Below, piece after piece: positions 40,451 to 49,480 of a DNA stretch of 61,196 bases; the first letter of the stretch is position 1, and each line of letters begins with the position of its first letter. The notes under the pieces are model-generated. The model saw only the letters and a list, made by a program, of their open reading frames with translations, searched no databases and was not told the DNA's origin. A program made the position numbers and the translations under genes. Location of the stretch: positions 1 to 61,196 of the forward strand of contig UQEF01000004.1 of the NCBI GenBank assembly GCA_900540045.1, read 5' to 3'. This DNA is from an uncultured Eubacteriales bacterium. Its GTDB lineage: Bacteria; Bacillota; Clostridia; Christensenellales; Aristaeellaceae.

Positions 40451-42547
40451 TTATTCCTCCTCATCGGATGTGAACTCGCGTATGGTCAGGTCGCCAAAAT
40501 CGGCGCGGCCCATGGCAAACATGGCGTATCCCGCCATGCCGTAGGGCAGGGAGCCGTCGGTGGCTTCCAGGGTTTTCCCGTCCACGGTCAGGATCAGCCG
40601 GTCGCCCCGGGCGCACAGGCAAAGCGTGTATTCCCGGTCCAGTATCCAGTCCAGCGGCATCTGCGCCAGCAGGCGCATTTCGCCCTCGTGCATGACCATA
40701 ATGGCTGCGCGTCCTGCGCCGTACAGCCCTGCATAGTATCCGCGCCGCGCGCCCTGCGCACGCAGGGCGACCAGCGCCTGCGTGCCGTTGCGCGGCGTAA
40801 CGCGCGCCGTCAGCTGGCAGTTACGCATGAAGTAATTGCCGGTGAAGGCCTGCGCTTCCTTTTCGCATAAAAGGGTGAGGCGTCCGCCTTCCAGATCCCA
40901 TGCGCCATGGTTGTGGGAAAAGGGAATCACGCTGCCAAATTCTTTTTTGAGCAAAGCGGGGCGAAGGGTGTAGCAGGCCGGACCCCAGATACGCAGAAGC
41001 GTGGGGCGGAGCGTGCCGGACAGCGCGAATTTTCCCGGCGCGGCGGATTCGATCCGCACGCCGATTTCGTCGATCAGCCCACCGTCTACCTCGGGCAGGA
41101 CAAAGCGCAGCGCCACATCCGCGTCGGACGCATCCAGCAGCGTGGGGGAAAGCGAAATCTCCGCGCCCGAAAGGCTGTTTCGCACATCAGGAGTGAGAAT
41201 CAACAGCTCGCCCGCGAGCTTCTCATAGCGCAGGCGCATTTCCACCTGCTGGCCGGGGTAGGCCCTGGGCGAAAAGACCGGCATGTAGCGCTCGTCGCTG
41301 AAATCGGCGCGCCGCCAGAAGGGCTTGTAAAACAGCTTTGCCTTCTGGCCCCGCACCATGCGGTCCAGTAGCACCGATCCGTCCCTGAGCCTTGCGCAGG
41401 TGGGCACGTCGCAGGCAAAGCGCAGGCCGTGCGTGCTTCCCGGCAGGGAAAAGTCAAAGTACACCTCGCCCTCGCGCACACGGCCGGAAACCTCCTCCGG
41501 CACGGACTCGCCGCGCAGGCGGTAGCCCCAGCGGGCCAGCTCCCAGGCATAGCTGGGAATGTCCAGAATATTCAGGTAGCCGGAAATGCCCGACAGGACG
41601 ATTTCGTCGTTGATGGGGTCACGGTAATGCGCGGGCAGGCCCTCCAGGCCGCACGCCACGCCCAGAATGGTGCCAACATTGCCCGCGTTGCAGTCCGTAT
41701 CCCACGAGCACATGGTGGCGATCTCCACGGTGCGCGCGAAGTCGCCCGCGCCGTAGCACATAGCCAGCGCGCAGACGCCGGCGTTGGGGATGATGTGGCA
41801 CACCCCGCCGTAGCGGTCATAGCCCCACTCGGCCTCCAGCATCGCGCGGCAGGCGCGCCAGTCATGGGGATTGGCGCGGTGGAATGCGCGCACAGCCTCC
41901 ACCACTGCGGCATAGACGCTTTCCCTCGGAATCTGTGCAAGGCCCGCATCCATGATGGCGTCGATGTCGGCCGTTTCAAACGCCTTGGAGATGCATGCGG
42001 CAATAAAGGCTGCGCCGTTGAGGCCCTCGCCGTCGTGGCTGACGGAGGCGGCGGCCCTGGCGTACCGTGCCGCCCGCGCCGGGTCGGCGGGCGCCACCAG
42101 GCCCCAGGTATCAATGAAAATCTGTCCGCCGATCTGCTCGGCCAGAGTCTTGCCGTTTTGGCGGACGCTGCCGGACTGCGGGGCGGGCACGCCGTTTTTC
42201 AGATTGAGGTAGGCCGTGTGCTCGGTGCTGATGCCGTATCCGCCCCACCAGTACAGGCCAACGCCCTCGCGCGCGTAGTTGAGCCAGGCTTCCGCTACGG
42301 CCTGCGCCGTGGGCTCGCCGGCATGATCGTCCAGCGCGCGCAGAAAAAACACCGGGCCGTTGGCGTCGTCGTCGGCGGCAAAATGCTTGTAGTCCTTCAC
42401 ATAGCCGCGGATATCACCGTAGGTATCGCGGATGCGTTCGTAGCTCCACAGGGCGGGCTCCACCGGCGCGCCCAGGCGGATGCCGATGTTCATGCCCAAA
42501 AAGCCCGCGTAGATTTTTTGTACATACGCCATGGGTTCCAAGGCCAT
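40451..42547 (-). CDS. ADP-ribosylglycohydrolase family protein with C-terminal beta-sandwich
   Basis: 698 residues, about twice the family length. Residues 1-345 form a divergent ARH domain (GFLGMNIGIRLGAPVEPALW, FAADDDANGPVFFL, CSWDTDCNAGNVGTILGVACG). Residues 350-500 are a linker/beta domain, and residues 500-698 look like a laminin-G or 3-keto-disaccharide-hydrolase type beta-sandwich (WDLEGGRLTLLCEKEAQAFTGNYFMRNCQLTARVTP..., ILDREYTLCLCARGDRLILTVDGKTLE). No signal peptide is present, so it acts in the cytoplasm. The second domain may bind a carbohydrate. AAGGAGG precedes the start. A pair with the short form suggests two linked steps or substrates. Confidence 0.85.
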   Translation of the reverse strand: MALEPMAYVQKIYAGFLGMNIGIRLGAPVEPALWSYERIRDTYGDIRGYVKDYKHFAADDDANGPVFFLRALDDHAGEPTAQAVAEAWLNYAREGVGLYWWGGYGISTEHTAYLNLKNGVPAPQSGSVRQNGKTLAEQIGGQIFIDTWGLVAPADPARAARYARAAASVSHDGEGLNGAAFIAACISKAFETADIDAIMDAGLAQIPRESVYAAVVEAVRAFHRANPHDWRACRAMLEAEWGYDRYGGVCHIIPNAGVCALAMCYGAGDFARTVEIATMCSWDTDCNAGNVGTILGVACGLEGLPAHYRDPINDEIVLSGISGYLNILDIPSYAWELARWGYRLRGESVPEEVSGRVREGEVYFDFSLPGSTHGLRFACDVPTCARLRDGSVLLDRMVRGQKAKLFYKPFWRRADFSDERYMPVFSPRAYPGQQVEMRLRYEKLAGELLILTPDVRNSLSGAEISLSPTLLDASDADVALRFVLPEVDGGLIDEIGVRIESAAPGKFALSGTLRPTLLRIWGPACYTLRPALLKKEFGSVIPFSHNHGAWDLEGGRLTLLCEKEAQAFTGNYFMRNCQLTARVTPRNGTQALVALRAQGARRGYYAGLYGAGRAAIMVMHEGEMRLLAQMPLDWILDREYTLCLCARGDRLILTVDGKTLEATDGSLPYGMAGYAMFAMGRADFGDLTIREFTSDEEE

Positions 42548-42608
42548 ACAGCCTCCTTCGCTGAAAAAAGGGGAACAGGGAAGGCCCCGTTCCCCCTGAA
42601 ATCATGGG

Positions 42609-44054
42609 TTATTGCAGCACGGAGTTGACGTATTCGGTCAGCGCGTCACCGCCGGCGGCGTTGAACTTCTCCACCATCTCGGCAAAGTCATCCACGGGGC
42701 GCACGCCGCGCACGATTTCGTTGGCGTACTCGGTGTAGATGGAGGTGACCGCGGCCAGCTGGGGCTGCAGCTCATCGGGAATGATCACGTTGACGTCATT
42801 ATAGTAGTATTCAGCGCCCAGCGCAAGGCTGTCGGCGGCGGGGGTGCTGAGCACGGGGGTGGCCAGTTTCAGGTCCTCGGGCAGGCCGTCCACGGTGGGG
42901 AAGAAGCGCGCCCAGTAGCCGCCCCAGGCATCGGTGAAGGTAATCACGCCGTCTTCCACGGTGTAGTGAACGCCTTCCACGCCCAGCTTGTCAATCATGC
43001 GGCCTTCGGGGCTGGCCATGTAGTCCAGAATGGCAAAGGCGGCGTCCTTCACATTCTGCTCGATGGTGGCATTGATGGCAAAGCCGCGCTCCTCCTTGGT
43101 CACATCGATGGACTGGAACGCCTGGCCGATGCCCTTGGCCGGAGGCAGGGCCACCAGCTCGGCGTCCTCGCCCATGGTCTGCACCATCTTGGTGTTGTAC
43201 ACCTGAATCACATCTCCCGCGGTGCCCGCGATCAGCGCGCAGTCGCCCTCATAGAAGGCCTGCTCCATGGTATCCCATGCCTTGGTGATGTAGTCGGCAT
43301 CCAGAATGCCGTCGGCGTAGAGCTGGGCGTAGAAGGCCAGCTTGTTCTTCTCCTGTTCGGTCACCATGGAATAGACGTACTTGCCGTCCTCCTGCTGCAT
43401 CAGGGTGCCGGTCACGCCGAAAGCATGGTTGAAGATGCTGTCCAGACGGGCCAGACCGCCGTCCACCGTGGTGCCAAACTTGACCACGCCGGCATCCATG
43501 AGCTCCTTGAGCAGTGTGGCATAGGCCTCCGGGGTAGGATCGGCCAGGAAAGCGTCCTTGGAGGGAGCCTGGTCAAGGAAGTCGCCGCGGATGACGGGCG
43601 CGGAGAACTTGGCCGGCGCCAGCCACAGCAGATAAGGAGAGCTGGCCATACGCGCCTTGGAATGCTCACCCATGAGGTTTTTTACATAGGTGCTTCCTTC
43701 GACATAGGAGGTCAGGTCCTCCAGAAGGCCCTCGGCTACCACGGGGGTGTCGGTATTGCCCTGGAAAAAGATGATATCCGGGTTGATTTCGCCCGTGCGG
43801 AACGCCAGCGGAACCACTTCCACATAGGTGCCGGCAGGCGCTTCCAGAATGGTGATGTCCACATAGTTGCCCTGCGCGGCCATGCCTTTTTCAATTGCGT
43901 CCACCACGGCGATGGTATCGGCGTCATCGGGCGATACGTCCTTGATGAGGATGGATACAGGAACGGGTGCATCCGCTGTGCCGATTTCGGCAACGGCGGC
44001 GGTGCTCATCAGCACCAGGGCGGCGGCGAGAAGAAGCGCGAGCCATTTTTTCAT
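42609..44054 (-). CDS. ABC transporter extracellular substrate-binding protein (family 1 type)
   Basis: 481 residues. Signal peptide MKKWLALLLAAALVLMSTAAVA is cut after AVA. The mature protein has the two-lobed family 1 pattern (FRTGEINPDIIFFQGN, AFYEGDCALIAGTAGDVI, ALAFAILDYMASPEGRMIDKLG). Downstream of two LplB/LplC-type permeases, it would feed a carbohydrate or similar solute into the cell. No cysteine lies near the cleavage site, so it is not a lipoprotein by motif, unusual for a monoderm. Confidence 0.87.
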   Translation of the reverse strand: MKKWLALLLAAALVLMSTAAVAEIGTADAPVPVSILIKDVSPDDADTIAVVDAIEKGMAAQGNYVDITILEAPAGTYVEVVPLAFRTGEINPDIIFFQGNTDTPVVAEGLLEDLTSYVEGSTYVKNLMGEHSKARMASSPYLLWLAPAKFSAPVIRGDFLDQAPSKDAFLADPTPEAYATLLKELMDAGVVKFGTTVDGGLARLDSIFNHAFGVTGTLMQQEDGKYVYSMVTEQEKNKLAFYAQLYADGILDADYITKAWDTMEQAFYEGDCALIAGTAGDVIQVYNTKMVQTMGEDAELVALPPAKGIGQAFQSIDVTKEERGFAINATIEQNVKDAAFAILDYMASPEGRMIDKLGVEGVHYTVEDGVITFTDAWGGYWARFFPTVDGLPEDLKLATPVLSTPAADSLALGAEYYYNDVNVIIPDELQPQLAAVTSIYTEYANEIVRGVRPVDDFAEMVEKFNAAGGDALTEYVNSVLQ

Positions 44055-44117
44055 TCGGGTTTCCTCCTTGATTGATTTATGGTTTTGGCTGAATCCGCAG
44101 CCATTGGGTACGATGGG

Positions 44118-45005
44118 TTATTCCTTTACGCTGCCCGCCATGACGTCGCGGGTATAGAATTTGAGCACGATGGGGTAGAGCAGCAGAATGGGCACAATGG
44201 CAATCACGATGGTGGCTGCCTTCAATGCGCCATAGTCGATTCGGGCCAGCTCATTGTAGTCCATGATGTTCTGCGCGCCGATGAGCGAAACGGTATCCCC
44301 CAATACAACAAATTGACGCAGGATCACCTGCAGGGTGGTTTTGGCTTTCTCCGTCAGGTAAATGCTGGCCTTGAAGTATTCGTTCCAGCGCACCACGGCG
44401 TAGAACATGGTAATGGTGGCAATGCCGCTTTTGGCCAGCGGAAAGACCATGGAAAAGATCATGCGCACATGGCCCGCCCCGTCGATGCGCGCGGCTTCGT
44501 AGATATCCATGGGAACAGCCTGGAAATAGCGCATCATGATGATGAGGTAATACACGTTGACCGACGTGACCAGAATGACCGACCACTGGCTGCCGATCAG
44601 TCCCAGCTGCTTTACCAGCAGGTATTCGGGCACCAGTCCCGGGTCAAAGAGCATCATCACAATCAGGAAGGTCATGATGATCTTTTTAAACATCAGACCC
44701 GGCTGAATCAGCACATAGGCGGCGCTGGTGGTCAGCAGGATGTTGATGGCCGTGCCCACCACGGTGATGAAGATGGAATTCCACAGGGTGGGCAGAATCA
44801 CTTTGTTGGAAAAAACGATGTCGTAATTCACGGTGCTGAATCCCGCCGGAATCACGCGAAGGCCGCTCATGGAAGGCGACAGCGCCGGGTCGGAAAAGGA
44901 CTTGGCCAGAATATTGAGCATGGGAATAAGCATTGTCAGCGCCAGAAGCACCATCACGGCGCTCAATAGCAACTGTCCGAGGGTAAAGCGCCCGCGTTTT
45001 TTCAT
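44118..45005 (-). CDS. Carbohydrate ABC transporter permease (LplC/MalG type)
   Basis: 295 residues, six membrane helices, and the EAA loop EAARIDGAGHVRMIFSMVFPLA (about residue 190) that contacts the ATPase. The LplC/YtcP-type sequence belongs to importers that borrow a shared MsmX-like ATPase; none is encoded here. Paired with the upstream permease, 13 bases away; the start has AAGGAGG. Confidence 0.92.
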   Translation of the reverse strand: MKKRGRFTLGQLLLSAVMVLLALTMLIPMLNILAKSFSDPALSPSMSGLRVIPAGFSTVNYDIVFSNKVILPTLWNSIFITVVGTAINILLTTSAAYVLIQPGLMFKKIIMTFLIVMMLFDPGLVPEYLLVKQLGLIGSQWSVILVTSVNVYYLIIMMRYFQAVPMDIYEAARIDGAGHVRMIFSMVFPLAKSGIATITMFYAVVRWNEYFKASIYLTEKAKTTLQVILRQFVVLGDTVSLIGAQNIMDYNELARIDYGALKAATIVIAIVPILLLYPIVLKFYTRDVMAGSVKE

Positions 45006-45018
45006 CGCTTCCGCCTCC

Positions 45019-45936
45019 TTACCACACGCCCGTGCCGGTGAGGCGCTTGCTGGTCACGTGAGTGAGAAGCACCAGCATCACGCCGAACACGCCCTTGACC
45101 AGTCCCACCGCCGTGGCCAGAGAGTACTGCCCCTGGCCGATGCCGATGCTGTAGATGTAGGTATCCAGAATTTCGATGGAGCTGTTGACCGCCGCGTTGG
45201 TAAAGTTGAGCACCTGGTCAAAGCCGGCATTGAGGAAAAAGCCCAGGTTGAGGATGAACATCGTCACCATCGGCGTCACCAGCGCCGGCAGCACGATGTA
45301 GCGCACCATCTGAAAGCGTGTGGCTCCGTCGATGTCCGCCGCCTCATACAGGGACGGGCTGATGCCAAGGATGGTGGTAAAGTAGATGATGGAATCCCAT
45401 CCCAGCGAACGCCAGCCCTCGGAGAAGAACAGCACCCAGCGGATGGAGCCCTTGTCGGTCATGTAGTCGATGGGGGCGAGGCCAAAGAGACCGCGAATCT
45501 GGTTCACCGCGCCGGTTTTGGCAAGAAAGCTGATCCAGATGCCCGCAATCACCACCCAGGAGAGGAAGTGCGGCAGGTAGCTGACGACCTGCGTAAATTT
45601 GCGCAGGCGGCCCAAACGCATTTCCGACAGCAAAATGGCAAACAGCGGAAAGAAGGGAAACAGCAGCACATACTTCATCAGGCTGATGATGAGCGTGTTG
45701 AGAAGAATGTCCTTCATCAGGGGGGAACCGAACATCATTTCAAAGTATTTGAGTCCCGCCCATGTCCAGGCGCTGCGGCCGCTGAAGTTATAGAAAGCCA
45801 ACCGCATGTTCCAGATGGGAATCACCCGGAAGATGACAAAGTAGACCAGCGTTGGCAAAAGCAGCGCATAAAGCACCCAGTCCAGCCGCAGGCGGCGCAG
45901 GCCGGTTTGCAGGCGCGAGAGGTTGGTGCGTTGCAT
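45019..45936 (-). CDS. ABC transporter permease (LplB/UgpA type)
   Basis: 305 residues, six membrane helices (first at about 22-40, WVLYALLLPTLVYFVIF), and the EAA loop YEAADIDGATRFQMVRYIVLPAL. The start is put at ATG 45936 (MQRTNLSRLQ) with AAGGAGG at good spacing; the ATG at 45957 overlaps the DUF4387 stop and would put that site inside the gene. Partner of the LplC-type permease. Confidence 0.9.
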   Translation of the reverse strand: MQRTNLSRLQTGLRRLRLDWVLYALLLPTLVYFVIFRVIPIWNMRLAFYNFSGRSAWTWAGLKYFEMMFGSPLMKDILLNTLIISLMKYVLLFPFFPLFAILLSEMRLGRLRKFTQVVSYLPHFLSWVVIAGIWISFLAKTGAVNQIRGLFGLAPIDYMTDKGSIRWVLFFSEGWRSLGWDSIIYFTTILGISPSLYEAADIDGATRFQMVRYIVLPALVTPMVTMFILNLGFFLNAGFDQVLNFTNAAVNSSIEILDTYIYSIGIGQGQYSLATAVGLVKGVFGVMLVLLTHVTSKRLTGTGVW

Positions 45937-45953
45937 TCTCCATTCCTCCTTGT

Positions 45954-46262
45954 TCATGGAATGTCGATATCCATCAGCGGGGCGTGCTGCTGCGCGCCGT
46001 ACACATCGCGGTCGCCCACGGTGCCGGAGGGCACGCCGCGCAAATAGGTGATTTTGATTCCAAGCGCCGCATCATAGCGGACAAATTCCAAAATGCGCTC
46101 CGGCGGCAGGTGGTAGAGCTGTGCCACACTTTCGCGCGTAATGCATCCGCTGTCCACCACCCGGCGGTACTTTTCGGGGTCGTCAAAGAGAATGTCCAGC
46201 GTAATTTCATAGGGACCGCTGTTTTTGCTGCGAAGCACCTTCGCCAGTTCGTACAGCCGCAT
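45954..46262 (-). CDS. DUF4387 protein (AtuA-associated)
   Basis: 102 residues: MRLYELAKVLRSKNSGPYEITLDILFDDPEKYRRVVDSGCITRESVAQLYHLPPE. This matches DUF4387, a small family that nearly always sits next to or is fused with AtuA-type proteins, presumably as a subunit. The start at 46262 is 4 bases after the AtuA stop, with GTGTGAGG upstream. No catalytic residues are obvious; Glu19, Asp23, His51 and other polar residues are candidates. Confidence 0.85.
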   Translation of the reverse strand: MRLYELAKVLRSKNSGPYEITLDILFDDPEKYRRVVDSGCITRESVAQLYHLPPERILEFVRYDAALGIKITYLRGVPSGTVGDRDVYGAQQHAPLMDIDIP

Positions 46263-46266
46263 GCCC

Positions 46267-47616
46267 TCACACCTCCACAAGCTCGATGGGGAACAGGTCG
46301 CGCCCGTTTGGCACCTTCAGCAGGTGATAGACGGAAAACGCATATACCGGCCCGAAGGGCACGTCGCTTGGCGCAAAGGGGAAGGCCAGATTTCCGGCGG
46401 TGGACTTGCGCCCCTCGTAGCCGAAATGCAGGTAGGAGGACCGCACTGTGGCGCAGATGGCATTTGCCAGCTCCTGATTGGGCGCGATCACCTCAAACAT
46501 CAGGCCCACTTCATGGGGAAGATCCCGGCAGGGTTCGCATGCACCCATCACCGCATCGATGCCGTAATGATAGAAGTGAATTTGATAGCTTTCAGGAGGT
46601 ATGTCCGCATAGTAGGCGTGCACGCCGCGCACCACCTCGCGTTCCACTTCCTCCAGACGGGAGATCAGCAGCGGGTCGCGGATGCCCGCCAGCACAAAGG
46701 TACGGTACGCCACCGGTCGCGCTCCCTCCAGCTTCAGCGTATAGGGCTGGGGAATCAGCCGGCTGCCCGTTACCCGGACCCGGCCGCCATCAAGTTCGGT
46801 AAAGTTACACGCACTTAAATCCAGCAGCATGCCGGGGCCGTGCAGCAGGTAGGGATGATCCTTTTCGTAGAAGGTATGCGCGGCGACGCTTACGCTGGTG
46901 CATCGGCGCGAGGGGGCGGCGGGGTACACCACAAAGCCGTCATCTTCCAGAACGCCCAGCATGCAATCCTTCGTGGTACCCGGCTCGCAGCATAGCGCGC
47001 CGCATTCCAGAATCTTGCCCAGGTGATAGGCAAGCCCCGCATCGTGCCCGCGCTTTACGCCCACGGCCGCAAAGGGCGCAGGATCGTACGCCCGGCCGCA
47101 GATGATGATCTGCGCCCTCTCCAGCGCATCCAATACGGGTTCCATGCCCATTTGCGCCACCACGCCGTTGGTCTGGTTCAGGGTTTCGGGCGTGAGATCC
47201 GGTACGTTTTCGCTCATTTTTTCGATTCGGCCCTGCGCCATGGCATCCAGAATGACCTCGTTTGAAATATCGGCCCAGATCACCGCGGTTTTGGGATGCC
47301 AGTCCATTTCGGCGCACACCTCGCGGATGATGGACAGAGTCCACTCCGTATGGGTGCGTGCGCCGGACCCTCCCGCCGAGCCGATCACCAGCGGAATATC
47401 AAGCTCCTGCGCGCCCTGCATCAGCAGCCGAAGATCCTTTTTCGCAGCCATCCGGCTTACAATGGCTACGCCTGCGCCCAGCTTGTGCGGCCCGGCGTCC
47501 GTCGATCCCGCATCCACCACGATGGCGTCCGGCTTTTCCGCCAGTGCCCGCCGGAACGATTCTTGGGGAAATCCGTATCCAAGGATGCCGCAGGGAGAGC
47601 AGATACAAGTACGCAT
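46267..47616 (-). CDS. AtuA/DUF1446-family protein
   Basis: 449 residues. IVVDAGSTDAGPHKLGAGVA, LVIGSAGGSGARTHTEWTL and IICGRAYDPAPFAAVG are typical of the AtuA/DUF1446 family. AtuA was named from acyclic terpene utilisation in Pseudomonas, but the wider family is of unknown reaction. First gene of the operon, 60 bases downstream of a near-consensus promoter; GAGGTGC precedes the ATG. Together with DUF4387 it may act on the imported molecule after cleavage. Confidence 0.87.
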   Translation of the reverse strand: MRTCICSPCGILGYGFPQESFRRALAEKPDAIVVDAGSTDAGPHKLGAGVAIVSRMAAKKDLRLLMQGAQELDIPLVIGSAGGSGARTHTEWTLSIIREVCAEMDWHPKTAVIWADISNEVILDAMAQGRIEKMSENVPDLTPETLNQTNGVVAQMGMEPVLDALERAQIIICGRAYDPAPFAAVGVKRGHDAGLAYHLGKILECGALCCEPGTTKDCMLGVLEDDGFVVYPAAPSRRCTSVSVAAHTFYEKDHPYLLHGPGMLLDLSACNFTELDGGRVRVTGSRLIPQPYTLKLEGARPVAYRTFVLAGIRDPLLISRLEEVEREVVRGVHAYYADIPPESYQIHFYHYGIDAVMGACEPCRDLPHEVGLMFEVIAPNQELANAICATVRSSYLHFGYEGRKSTAGNLAFPFAPSDVPFGPVYAFSVYHLLKVPNGRDLFPIELVEV

Positions 47617-47675
47617 AGATGCACCTCGGTTCTTGCGATGTACAAGGCATGTCTGTCATTTTTGATCCTGTCATC

Positions 47676-47704
47676 ATTGTAACAGAGACGATTCCGCATG
47701 TCAA
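47676..47704 (-). promoter_or_regulatory. Near-consensus promoter of the AtuA-ARH operon
   Basis: Minus-strand TTGACA (47704-47699), 17-base spacer, TACAAT (47681-47676). A promoter this strong in a catabolic operon implies repression, fitting the GntR gene at the operon end. Confidence 0.85.
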
Positions 47705-47730
47705 TAGTTAAACAAATAAACCATTAAAAT

Positions 47731-47761
47731 ATCCGCGCCTTTTACACGGAAAGGCGCGGAT
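47731..47761 (-). terminator. Terminator after the DUF6062 gene
   Basis: Perfect 12-base stem ATCCGCGCCTTT (47731-47742) / 47750-47761, seven-base loop, followed on the minus strand by ATTTTAA. It insulates the AtuA operon promoter from the upstream gene. Confidence 0.85.
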
Positions 47762-47772
47762 CGAAAAGACGC

Positions 47773-48513
47773 TTATTCCTGCGTTTCCCCTCCACCTACG
47801 CAAAAGCCGCGCAGCCGGTTCACGGTGCGTTCCAGCGCGTCGCGGCTGTTGCCCCAGGGCTTTTGCCGGTTGCGGTAGTCAAACTTGAGGGTGAACCATT
47901 CCAGGTCCTTTTCATCCTGCACAAGGTTGGCCTTTACCAGCGAAAGCAGGCTTGTGGCGAACTCCCGCCGGGCAGAGCCGCTCAGGTGTTTTTGCGCGCG
48001 AAAAAGCAGGTCAGCCGCGTGGGGCAGGCACACGCCGCGGGACGCCTGCCATTTTTCACGGAATGCCGCGTCGGTTTTCCACAGATGCAGAAAGGTATAG
48101 AAGTAACGCTCCATGTGGCTCTGAATATCGCCGCATATGACGCATGTATGGCACATGTCCTCCAGCTCGCGCGCTACGCCCTCCAGTCCGTCTCCGCCGC
48201 CGAAAAGGCCGCGCTTCTCACAGGAGGCGGCGCGTTTTTCCAGCCTCTCCAGCTTTTTGAGCAGCTCCTTGGTATGCGAATCGACCAGCAGCGCATGCCC
48301 CAGGCGGTTTTGCATGGCGAAGAGCTGCCCGTGGTGCCGGGCGCAGATGCCCTTTTCGTTCACGCGGATGCGCGCGTCAGGCTCCATTACGCTGCCGCCC
48401 AGGCTGCGCTCGATTTCGCTTGCTTCCACCCGGCGATACAGCGCGCAGAGCGGGCAGGCGGTGCCTTGCTCCATCGCTTCCCAAACGGGAATGGTATCCA
48501 GATGATATTGCAT
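47773..48513 (-). CDS. DUF6062-family protein with paired cysteines
   Basis: 246 residues, cytoplasmic. Conserved cysteine clusters CPLCALY (about residue 20), GICARHHGQ, CHTCVICGD and GVCLPH resemble a metal-binding family (DUF6062 type) found in Clostridia. The function is unknown. It is divergent from the SPOR gene, with overlapping promoters around the TATAAT at 48531; ACGGAGGCC precedes the ATG. Confidence 0.72.
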   Translation of the reverse strand: MQYHLDTIPVWEAMEQGTACPLCALYRRVEASEIERSLGGSVMEPDARIRVNEKGICARHHGQLFAMQNRLGHALLVDSHTKELLKKLERLEKRAASCEKRGLFGGGDGLEGVARELEDMCHTCVICGDIQSHMERYFYTFLHLWKTDAAFREKWQASRGVCLPHAADLLFRAQKHLSGSARREFATSLLSLVKANLVQDEKDLEWFTLKFDYRNRQKPWGNSRDALERTVNRLRGFCVGGGETQE

Positions 48514-48536
48514 ATTCGGCCTCCGTTCGGTATAAT
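48508..48536 (+). promoter_or_regulatory. Promoter of the SPOR-domain gene
   Basis: TTGCAT (48508-48513), 17-base spacer, TATAAT (48531-48536). The leader to the ATG at 48642 is about 100 bases and contains a small dyad CGTAT / ATACG (48608-48621). Confidence 0.65.
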
Positions 48537-48641
48537 AGGAACAAGCTCATGGTAACAGAATCCGGCCTTAAGCGCAACCTTTCATACCTGTGGCCCCGGT
48601 GGCATATCGTATTGCGATACGGTATGCGGGAGGTTGGGCAT

Positions 48642-49466
48642 ATGCAGACAGGCAAGCGCGTTTATCCCCGTCAGCGGGAGCCGGGAAAGTGGTTGAGTTA
48701 CCTGCTGTTGTTTTTGTCGGCGGTGGTGGTCATCTCCGGGGTGGTATCACGCGGCGGGGATCTGACCATTGAGCCGGCTGCTACCGCCACACCCATTCCC
48801 ACCGACGCTTACTTTGACGAGACCGTGGAGGAGCGGGAAATCACGCTGCCATCCGCCACATGGTATGCGCTGCAGCTGGGTGCTTTTGAAAGCGAAACGG
48901 CCGCGCAGGAGCTGGGGCAGCAATTCGTGAAACGCGGTGCGGCAGGGTATGTGTGGCATGATGGGCGGTACCGCACGCTGGCTGCCGTCTATCCCTCGCG
49001 GGAGGATGCACAGGCTGTGCGCGAGCAGCTCAGCGAGGCGCATTCTGTGGATTCCTACCTCTACCAGATCGATCTGCCTGCCCTGCATCTTTTGATGAAA
49101 GGCATGAAGGGACAGCTGGATATTCTGGAGGCGGCCTTTGCGCACGCCAATGATCTGGTGGCCAATTTGCAGAAAGCCAGCGTGACCATGGACCGGCAGG
49201 AAATATCCGGCGAGGAAGCGGCGCAGCTGCTAAACGGGCTGGGAGAGCAGGTGAGCACCGTCACTCTGAGGCTGCAACAGCGGTTTTCCGCACCGAGACA
49301 TCAGACCGTGGAGGGGCTCATCGCCTGCTTTGAGGACTACGCTTCGTTTCTGGAAACGCTGGACGCCGCCGACAGCGACGCCACCTTCAGCATGAAGCTT
49401 AAGCGGCAGACGCTTTCCACCCTGAACCATCTTAAGGGCGTATATGATGCGCTCGGCAATACATAG
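48642..49466 (+). CDS. Membrane-anchored SPOR-domain protein
   Basis: 274 residues. A single membrane helix at about 17-36 (WLSYLLLFLSAVVVISGVV) is followed by a Thr/Pro-rich stalk and a SPOR-like domain (about 68-145, WYALQLGAFESETAAQELGQQFVKRGAAGYVW..., LAAVYPSREDAQAVREQL), then a coiled-coil helical region. SPOR domains bind denuded peptidoglycan at septa. Start at 48642 with GGGAGG upstream. It precedes the hydrogenase-linked genes by 14 bases and may be co-transcribed with them, though the functional link is unclear. Confidence 0.82.
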   Translation: MQTGKRVYPRQREPGKWLSYLLLFLSAVVVISGVVSRGGDLTIEPAATATPIPTDAYFDETVEEREITLPSATWYALQLGAFESETAAQELGQQFVKRGAAGYVWHDGRYRTLAAVYPSREDAQAVREQLSEAHSVDSYLYQIDLPALHLLMKGMKGQLDILEAAFAHANDLVANLQKASVTMDRQEISGEEAAQLLNGLGEQVSTVTLRLQQRFSAPRHQTVEGLIACFEDYASFLETLDAADSDATFSMKLKRQTLSTLNHLKGVYDALGNT

Positions 49467-49480
49467 GAGGTCGATCCCAC

